From contig CAILMK010000734.1 in NCBI GenBank assembly GCA_903835275.1, forward strand, positions 1 to 6,123: 6,123 nucleotides of DNA, written 5' to 3'. Positions within the stretch are counted from its first letter, which is position 1. Every line of letters starts with the position of its first letter. The stretch is from an uncultured bacterium (lineage in GTDB: Bacteria; Bacteroidota; Bacteroidia; CAILMK01). The position numbers and the translations under genes were made by a program. Positions 1-4,072 of this stretch are shown piece by piece. Under the pieces are notes generated by a model. The model did no database searches. It was given only the letters and a program-made list of their open reading frames with translations, and was not told the DNA's origin.

Positions 1-195
1 AAAAATAATATTTATCGTTTAAAAGATATTTACAATAATTTCTTGCCAGAGTTTGAACTCAAAAAAAACGAATATTTAAAGGCCGTTGATTGTGGATCGA
101 ATGAAAAAGAAATTATAAGATACAATCACATTGTTTATGAAAAACTGGGAATTGACAATGTTTCATTATTCCAACCATACAAAAGCAAAAAATAG
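1..195 (+). CDS. C-terminal end of an unrecognised protein (5' end outside the window)
   Basis: Reading from base 1 in the first frame gives 64 open codons ending in TAG at 193-195. The visible residues are charged and hydrophilic, rich in Lys, Asn and Tyr, with segments such as YRLKDIYNNFLPEFEL and YEKLGIDNVSLFQPY, and end in a basic tail KSKK. There is no sorting domain, membrane segment or motif that I can assign, so I propose no function; a cytoplasmic protein is the simplest reading. Codon use (AAA, AAT, ATT, GAA) is typical of AT-rich Bacteroidota genes. There is no in-frame start, so the gene begins upstream of the window. No obvious terminator follows immediately; a weak stem at 257-275 inside the adjacent repeat is the nearest candidate. 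The call rests only on the open frame and its composition. Confidence 0.6.
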   Translation, partial: KNNIYRLKDIYNNFLPEFELKKNEYLKAVDCGSNEKEIIRYNHIVYEKLGIDNVSLFQPYKSKK

Positions 196-249
196 CCTGT
201 CGCAATTGCTGTTTGATCTGTTGTGTTGTCCCTTTGCAGATTCTAAGGA

Positions 250-427
250 CTGATTGGGATAAGATAACCTTATCCTATGAGTTCGGGATATTCTGCGTAC
301 AAATTAAAAACCAAAAAGCGAAAGCATTTTCATACTTCCGCTTTTCTAAAATGTGCGCAGGAGGATCAAACTATCGAACCATGCTATTGATGATTTATTG
401 ACAATTAACGAGTTATCTAAAAATCTC
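250..427. repeat. Direct repeat copy A: hairpin plus tRNA-3'-end-like block
   Basis: This segment matches 2608-2803 in the same orientation. Both copies begin with ctgat(t/c)gggata, then carry a 10-nt-loop hairpin (314-345 here), then gtgcgcaggaggat (353-366), then tgatttattg (391-400), and end with tctaaaaa(a)tctc (416-427). From 354 to 400 the copies align without gaps against 2721-2767, with 39 of 47 bases identical by hand count. Read on the minus strand, the block gives ggttcga, then gatcctcctgcgcac, which looks like a tRNA T-arm and acceptor end. The T-stem does not pair, and there is no D arm or anticodon arm, so it is at most a relic. An open frame at 213-401 crosses this repeat and is not considered a gene. 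A further stem, ggataag/cttatcc, lies at 257-275. Confidence 0.65.
314..345 (-). terminator. Hairpin of repeat copy A, terminator-like on the minus strand
   Basis: The arms at 314-324 and 335-345 form 11 pairs with one A/C mismatch around a 10-nt loop. On the minus strand the stem is followed by TTTTTGG and then another T-rich run. The same geometry, with a perfect stem, occurs in copy B. It would stop transcription arriving from the right, possibly backing up the nearer terminator at 552-573 behind the hydrolase gene. It sits directly after the tRNA-like block on that strand. Confidence 0.45.
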
Positions 428-551
428 AAAGCCCCCTCCCGGCTGCACAAGTTTCCTGATCTTTCAACTATACAATGTTAAATCCATTTCCCTTGCGAGT
501 CTATGAAAATATTATCCCTTGACTGGTGGATAAAGATTATGTCTAAAGAAA

Positions 552-573
552 TGCAAATCTGTTTCCATTTGCA
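552..573 (-). terminator. Probable terminator of the secreted hydrolase gene
   Basis: tgcaaat (552-558) and atttgca (567-573) form a perfect 7-bp stem with an 8-nt loop. On the minus strand this is followed by TTTCTTTA. It lies 65 bases downstream of the stop codon at 639-641, the expected place for a terminator of that gene. The stem is short and AT-rich, so strength is uncertain. The rest of 428-638 shows no gene or other structure that I can support. Confidence 0.4.
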
Positions 574-638
574 CTAATAGATCTATGCATTAAACTGCAG
601 ATTCATTTCACAAAATTGATGACTAAATAATCTAATAC

Positions 639-2519
639 TTACATCTTTATTAATTTTTGGATTGAATTAATAGATTTATTTGTATTGGATACCCTGATGA
701 AATATATCCCTACAGGTAAGGATGAAATGTTTATTTCGCGGACCAAGTGATGTTCACCATAAAGTTTTCCATCGGCACCAAAGATCTTAACATCCATATC
801 TAAGGATGGGTACAGATAAACTATAGAATTAGATGGGTTTGGATAAAGCCGAATTTTATCAGTTTGTGGCGCACTTTCAATACCTGTATTAATACTGCAT
901 TGATGAATATTTTCTGTAATTGCCTTATATTTCGGTGCATATACTTTTGACAAATCCTGATTAATGGTTTCAAGACACCCCCAGCTTCCATATTTCTCAC
1001 TTCTTGGTGTGGCAAGGCTATAATGATTAAATAATATCGGATTGGAGCCATCTCCAAGCGTTCGTAATGAGTCCATCCATTGCTGATAAATATTGTACAT
1101 TGAAGTATCTCTTTGAATATCAAGTAATGCATTGAAGTAAGTTGGAGCAACTCCAAAAGGAGTTGGAACAAGACTCTGTCCGCCTTCATATAATATCATT
1201 GGAATATGCAAGCTGTCCGCAATATTTTTCTTCTGGGATTTAAGCCATGAGAAACAGGTATCCATGGCAAATTTGCGCACATCATTTGCTATATCTTTCA
1301 CCGTACATGAAGCGCCTAAAGAATCAAAATGAGCTTCCCCATGAATGGACATTGAAAAATAGGCTGCGGGAGCAAAGGCGTCAAAACTTCCTTTTTTCAT
1401 GCCGAAAACAATCTTATTGCTCACATCTTGCCAGCCAGCCTGAACTCCCACTACTCTTACAATACGGTTAAGTTGTCCGCTGAATACCTGTGTCCAAATG
1501 TCCATACAATTCTGAATATATGGCACTATTCCTTCTGGCCAGTTTTTTGATTTTGCAACGCAACCTGTTTGGTATAACCATTGTGCCTGCATAAATCCCC
1601 AGTTCCAGTTTTCATTTGAATATTCAATATATAATTTTCTGCCAGACAATAAACTATCCTTGAATAATTTTGCCATGTTCCGGATATAATTATCCGATGC
1701 ATTGAAAGGCACACATACCCAGCCATCCTTGTGAAGCGAGTTCATTGCCTTGATCATGATTTCATACGGAACACCTTTGCTGTTAGCCCATGTATAATGA
1801 TTTAGATCCGCCCTTGAATTCCAATCAAACCGAGTAGTGTCCTTTTCCTCATTCAGGAATGAGGTATAAGAACTTGAAGTATCCCCCCAGGCATTTGTAT
1901 GACCCCAATCCATAAAACGGATAGTATTAAATTTATCTAAGCGTCTAACCCAATCAGGATTGAAAATTTCAGAGTTGTATTTTAGGGTGTCCGTTCCAGG
2001 CAGTAATACACGGATATTGTGAACCGGATCTGTTTTATCGGAATATTCAATTGATAATGAAATGACATTCCCCAACATGGAAGAGTCAAAAGCAAATGTG
2101 TATTCATTTGAAGAAGGATGATTTACTTTTCCTGTTCCCTGAAAACTCAGGCTACCATGCCCATCATAATTTACACTATAGGTGCCTGTTTTCCATGCGG
2201 ATGTGTAACCCCAAATAGTGGTCAGCTTCTGAGGTGTGGCAAATCCATTTACTTTTTGTGGCGATTTTATTGGATATCCATCTGTGCGGAATTGCATCAA
2301 TTTAATTGCATCTAAACGATAATTCCATCCTCCGGAGTCTTGTGGATACCATTCGCGGCAATTATGCATCAAATTATTGAAAGGCATTTCCGTAGAGTAA
2401 TCAACAATCCCACTAAGGTTCATCCCCATCTGCAAATTGCAGGAATCTGCCCGCGTTTGACATTTTATAGCCGTATGAGTGAAAAAACAGAGGATGAATA
2501 GTATATATATCCTTTTCAT
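639..2519 (-). CDS. Secreted clan GH-A-like glycoside hydrolase with T9SS sorting domain
   Basis: This 626-residue protein is probably an exported polysaccharide-acting enzyme. Residues 1-20 form a signal peptide (MKR, then a hydrophobic stretch), with cleavage likely near Cys20/Gln21. Residues about 30-60 carry a conserved-looking block (GMNLSGIVDYSTEMPFNN, CREWY). About 90-185 is beta-rich and probably a sandwich. About 195-540 looks like a TIM barrel: IRFMDWGHTNAW at 200-211, IEYSNENWNWGF at 298-309, and ILYEGG at 442-447. In clan GH-A, Asn-Glu at the end of strand 4 and Glu at the end of strand 7 are acid/base and nucleophile; Glu303 and Glu445 are my candidates. From memory, similar proteins are often annotated as hypothetical or cellulose-binding; the substrate is unknown. 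Residues about 556-626 form a type A T9SS sorting domain (LYPNPSNS, LPVGIYFIRV), implying export to the surface or medium. The ATG at 2517-2519 is supported by the signal peptide and by the promoter box 40 bases upstream. The gene is monocistronic. Confidence 0.8.
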   Translation of the reverse strand: MKRIYILFILCFFTHTAIKCQTRADSCNLQMGMNLSGIVDYSTEMPFNNLMHNCREWYPQDSGGWNYRLDAIKLMQFRTDGYPIKSPQKVNGFATPQKLTTIWGYTSAWKTGTYSVNYDGHGSLSFQGTGKVNHPSSNEYTFAFDSSMLGNVISLSIEYSDKTDPVHNIRVLLPGTDTLKYNSEIFNPDWVRRLDKFNTIRFMDWGHTNAWGDTSSSYTSFLNEEKDTTRFDWNSRADLNHYTWANSKGVPYEIMIKAMNSLHKDGWVCVPFNASDNYIRNMAKLFKDSLLSGRKLYIEYSNENWNWGFMQAQWLYQTGCVAKSKNWPEGIVPYIQNCMDIWTQVFSGQLNRIVRVVGVQAGWQDVSNKIVFGMKKGSFDAFAPAAYFSMSIHGEAHFDSLGASCTVKDIANDVRKFAMDTCFSWLKSQKKNIADSLHIPMILYEGGQSLVPTPFGVAPTYFNALLDIQRDTSMYNIYQQWMDSLRTLGDGSNPILFNHYSLATPRSEKYGSWGCLETINQDLSKVYAPKYKAITENIHQCSINTGIESAPQTDKIRLYPNPSNSIVYLYPSLDMDVKIFGADGKLYGEHHLVREINISSLPVGIYFIRVSNTNKSINSIQKLIKM

Positions 2520-2558
2520 TTTTCAAGCTTTATAGTTAATAAGCACACATCTTTAGAT

Positions 2559-2566
2559 CAAAGATA
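2559..2566 (-). promoter_or_regulatory. Bacteroidota -7 promoter box for the hydrolase gene
   Basis: The minus strand reads TATCTTTG, an exact match to the Bacteroidota -7 consensus TAnnTTTG, 39 bases before the start codon of the hydrolase gene. I see no TTG at the usual 17-23 base distance upstream, so the -33 element is weak or absent. The leader would be about 30 nt and AT-rich, without a Shine-Dalgarno sequence. Confidence 0.5.
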
Positions 2567-2607
2567 GCCAAATAGCTGAATGAAAATATATATCTACGTT
2601 TAGCACG

Positions 2608-2803
2608 CTGATCGGGATATACTATCCGAACTCTTGAGCCAGGGATTTACAATCCCACTGTTATACAAACCTGACAAAAAAGAGCGGAAGTATTTTACTG
2701 CTTCCGCTCTTAAGTTTTGGTGCGCAGGAGGATTAAATTATGGAACCATATTCTTAGTGATTTATTGGCCATCAAAGAGATGACGTATTTTCTAAAAAAT
2801 CTC
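2608..2803. repeat. Direct repeat copy B: hairpin plus tRNA-3'-end-like block
   Basis: This is the partner of 250-427, in the same orientation. It starts with ctgatcgggata and contains two small stems (ggata/tatcc and gggatt/aatccc), a perfect 11-bp hairpin at 2680-2711, the exact 14-mer gtgcgcaggaggat (2720-2733), tgatttattg (2758-2767), and tctaaaaaatctc (2791-2803). The central 47 bases align ungapped with copy A at 39 of 47. The minus strand reads ...aatcctcctgcgcacca, which would be a tRNA acceptor end with CCA, but the upstream T-loop and stem are broken. The two copies bracket the hydrolase gene, as att-type repeats bracket an integrated segment; a duplicated terminator/tRNA relic is an alternative. 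Confidence 0.65.
2676..2711 (-). terminator. Strong hairpin plus T-run on the minus strand (repeat copy B)
   Basis: aagagcggaag (2680-2690) pairs perfectly with cttccgctctt (2701-2711) across a 10-nt loop. On the minus strand the stem runs into TTTTTT, the form of a rho-independent terminator. No minus-strand gene lies upstream of it before the tRNA-Leu at 3934. It therefore either terminates long read-through or is left over from the tRNA-like unit it adjoins. Confidence 0.6.
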
Positions 2804-2878
2804 CTCACAATTTAAGGGCTATGTAGGCCATTTGGAATAGTTTTTTAGCAATTAAGACAGTTATTTTCCCGCAATGCG

Positions 2879-2886
2879 TAAATTTG
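2879..2886 (+). promoter_or_regulatory. Candidate -7 box upstream of the PaiB-like gene
   Basis: TAAATTTG fits TAnnTTTG and lies 46 bases before the ATG at 2933. No TTG stands at the usual distance upstream, so support is partial. It falls just outside the left core-like site at 2889-2898, so if the cassette reading is right the promoter would belong to the recipient locus and not to the cassette. Confidence 0.35.
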
Positions 2887-2888
2887 AG

Positions 2889-2898
2889 CGTTAGCGGT
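2889..2898 (+). other. Left core-like site of the cassette-like unit
   Basis: cgttagcggt here matches cgttaccggt at 3707-3716 in 9 of 10 positions and in the same orientation, 818 bases apart. Bases 2890-2898 (gttagcggt) are also the exact reverse complement of accgctaac at 3618-3626. This is the arrangement expected when a circularised cassette integrates and leaves a core at each end. The short length makes chance a real possibility. I see no hairpin partner for it within about 100 bases to the left. Confidence 0.4.
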
Positions 2899-2932
2899 CA
2901 TTGTAAGACGACTGACAAAAAAACAAGATAAT

Positions 2933-3601
2933 ATGTACCATTTTTCATACTTCAAAGAAAAGGACAAGCAAACAATTTTGAATTTCATAGAAGAAAATCC
3001 GTTTGCATTTATGACAGGTAGTTATTTATCAGGTGGACAAGTTGCAACACAGATACCTCTTTTACTCAAAGAAAGAAATGGTGAACTATTTTTGCAAGGA
3101 CACCTTATGCGAAATACAGACCATCACAAAGCTTTCATTGAAAACCCAAACGCATTACTTGTATTTACCGGACCGAGTTGTTATGTAAGTGCTTCTTGGT
3201 ATAGCAATCCGCAAATTGGCTCAACTTGGAATTACATGAGTGTTCATATTGGCGGAAAAGTAAACTTTATGTCAAATGACGAATTAATAGAGTTTATGCG
3301 AAAATTGACACTAAAATTTGAAAAAGGCAATACACAATCGCTAACATTTTATGACAATCTTCCTGACCAATTTCTAAATAAAATGATACCCGCCATTGTT
3401 GGTTTTGAAATTAAAGCGGATAAAATTGAGAATGTCTTTAAACTCAGTCAAAACAGAGATGAAAAAAGTTATAACAACATTATTTCAAAACTTGAAGAGC
3501 AAGGCGGAAGCAGTGCTTTAATTGCATTAGAAATGAGAAAAAGAAAAGTTGAATTATTCCCACCTGGAGTTGAATGGGACGGCTCAAAGTTTGACTCGTG
3601 A
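2933..3601 (+). CDS. PaiB-family FMN-binding protein (putative transcriptional regulator)
   Basis: The 222-residue product matches the PaiB / FMN_bind_2 family in layout and length (Bacillus subtilis PaiB is about 207 residues). The fold is a split-barrel flavin-binding domain. Visible family features are the N-terminal MYHFSYFKEKD, FIEENPFAFMTG (18-29) with VATQIPLLL (37-45), the GHLMRNTDHHKAF strand-helix (56-68), SASWY (86-90), and the signature-like WNYMSVHIGGKV (99-110). The C-terminal part is charged and ends WDGSKFDS. In Bacillus, PaiB acts with the acetyltransferase PaiA and represses protease and sporulation genes; many homologues are only predicted flavin-binding proteins, and there is no paiA neighbour here, so a role as regulator is not shown. 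It is cytoplasmic, with no signal peptide. The ATG is preceded by an A-rich tract and no Shine-Dalgarno. Sampled 60-base lines of this gene run 25-42% G+C, below the hydrolase (about 40%) and protease (37-57%) lines sampled. It is flanked by cassette-like sites. Confidence 0.85.
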   Translation: MYHFSYFKEKDKQTILNFIEENPFAFMTGSYLSGGQVATQIPLLLKERNGELFLQGHLMRNTDHHKAFIENPNALLVFTGPSCYVSASWYSNPQIGSTWNYMSVHIGGKVNFMSNDELIEFMRKLTLKFEKGNTQSLTFYDNLPDQFLNKMIPAIVGFEIKADKIENVFKLSQNRDEKSYNNIISKLEEQGGSSALIALEMRKRKVELFPPGVEWDGSKFDS

Positions 3602-3617
3602 AAATACAAAACAACGA

Positions 3618-3716
3618 ACCGCTAACAGCGGTTTTGTGAAAGCGGCGGTTCAGTGCTCCGTATCAACATTTGTATTGTAAATCGCCACCTTCTTTTAGCC
3701 CCAAATCGTTACCGGT
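3618..3716. other. attC-like long imperfect hairpin after the PaiB-like gene
   Basis: The outer arms accgctaac (3618-3626) and gttaccggt (3708-3716) pair at 8 of 9 positions. The inner arms 3644-3652 (ggcggttca) and 3678-3686 (taaatcgcc) pair at 8 of 9 including one G-T. The 99-bp span, nested inverted cores and unpaired middle resemble integron attC recombination sites, which are typically about 57-141 bp. It starts 17 bases after the PaiB stop codon, the usual place for attC. Within it, aaccgct-aac-agcggtt (3617-3633) is a competing perfect 7-bp hairpin that could act as a terminator-like stem. The cores do not match the classical GTTRRRY/RYYYAAC consensus exactly, so this is either a divergent attC or another folded recombination site. 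Confidence 0.45.
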
Positions 3717-3801
3717 TATGTCTGGACAAATGCGCAACATCAACCGAAAGAATGAAAACTAAGATCTCAGCAACACGGCAAAATGAATTGAGATTATCGA
3801 A

Positions 3802-3850
3802 CCAAATACAATGACCTGCAAATTTTTCATTTACAGGTCATTGTATTTGG
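3802..3850 (-). terminator. Perfect 17-bp inverted repeat immediately at the tRNA-Leu 3' end
   Basis: ccaaatacaatgacctg (3802-3818) and caggtcattgtatttgg (3834-3850) are exact reverse complements around a 15-nt loop, in which aaat/attt can add four more pairs. On the minus strand the first three bases of the stem are the CCA of the tRNA. No T-run follows the second arm, so it is not a textbook rho-independent terminator, though it probably ends or stabilises the tRNA transcript. Between the attC-like element and this hairpin (3717-3801) I see no other feature. Confidence 0.55.
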
Positions 3851-3934
3851 TGCCCACGGTGAGACTCGAACTCACAAGGATTTAACTCCAACGGCTTCTG
3901 AGACCGCAACGTTTACCAATTTCGCCACATGGGC
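3848..3934 (-). tRNA. tRNA-Leu, anticodon CAG
   Basis: On the minus strand the acceptor GCCCATG pairs with CGTGGGC (one G-T), followed by discriminator A and an encoded CCA (3848-3850). The D arm is GCG/CGT with a GGTAAA-type loop, and the anticodon stem GCGGT/GCCGT holds the loop CTCAGAA, giving anticodon CAG. A 15-nt variable arm with GGA/TCC marks a class II tRNA, and the T arm GTGAG-TTCGAGT-CTCAC is perfect. Long variable arm plus anticodon CAG identify leucine, decoding CUG. It is transcribed divergently from the protease gene and has its own -7 box at 3947-3954. The body without CCA is 84 nt. Confidence 0.95.
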
Positions 3935-3946
3935 ATAAGGCGGCTG

Positions 3947-3954
3947 CAAAGATA
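3947..3954 (-). promoter_or_regulatory. Bacteroidota -7 box for tRNA-Leu
   Basis: The minus strand reads TATCTTTG, an exact TAnnTTTG match, 12 bases before the tRNA 5' end. A TTG lies 23 bases upstream of the box (minus strand, near 3978-3980), at the far end of the permitted -33 spacing. The primary transcript would have only a few extra 5' bases for RNase P to remove. The same octamer precedes the hydrolase gene. Confidence 0.6.
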
Positions 3955-4046
3955 AAGGATTCAGCCTTTAGGTGATTCAAATAATTTAATTTTCAGATTA
4001 ACAAAGCAGTAGATGAATAATTTACCTGAAGCCCGTTAAACTTTAC

Positions 4047-4054
4047 TAACTTTG
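4047..4054 (+). promoter_or_regulatory. Bacteroidota -7 box for the M43 protease gene
   Basis: TAACTTTG matches TAnnTTTG and ends 18 bases before the ATG at 4073, so the mRNA leader would be very short (about 10-14 nt), with no room for a standard Shine-Dalgarno. No clear TTG stands 17-23 bases upstream. It shares the intergenic space 3935-4072 with the divergent tRNA promoter. Confidence 0.5.
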
Positions 4055-4072
4055 TATTATCCAACTATAGCT

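Noticed and set aside
353..400. Functional tRNA genes at the two repeat copies
   Set aside because: The acceptor-like and T-loop-like pieces are present, but the T-stem does not pair, and no D arm, anticodon arm or 5' acceptor strand is found within 90 bases on the minus strand.
213..401. 62-codon open frame on the + strand
   Set aside because: It runs through the hairpin and tRNA-like block of repeat copy A, has no recognisable protein features, and the equivalent frame is not preserved in copy B beyond a few residues. Treated as spurious.
821..1726. Short open frames on both strands inside the hydrolase gene (821-1189, 1247-1471, 1526-1726)
   Set aside because: They lie wholly within a long coding frame with a signal peptide and sorting domain; they are shadows without features of their own.
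2118..2315. 65-codon + strand frame opposite the start of the hydrolase gene
   Set aside because: Antisense shadow of a well supported gene.
3729..3762. Ten-codon mini-frame beginning atgcgcaacatc
   Set aside because: Too short, and without a promoter box or any conserved feature.
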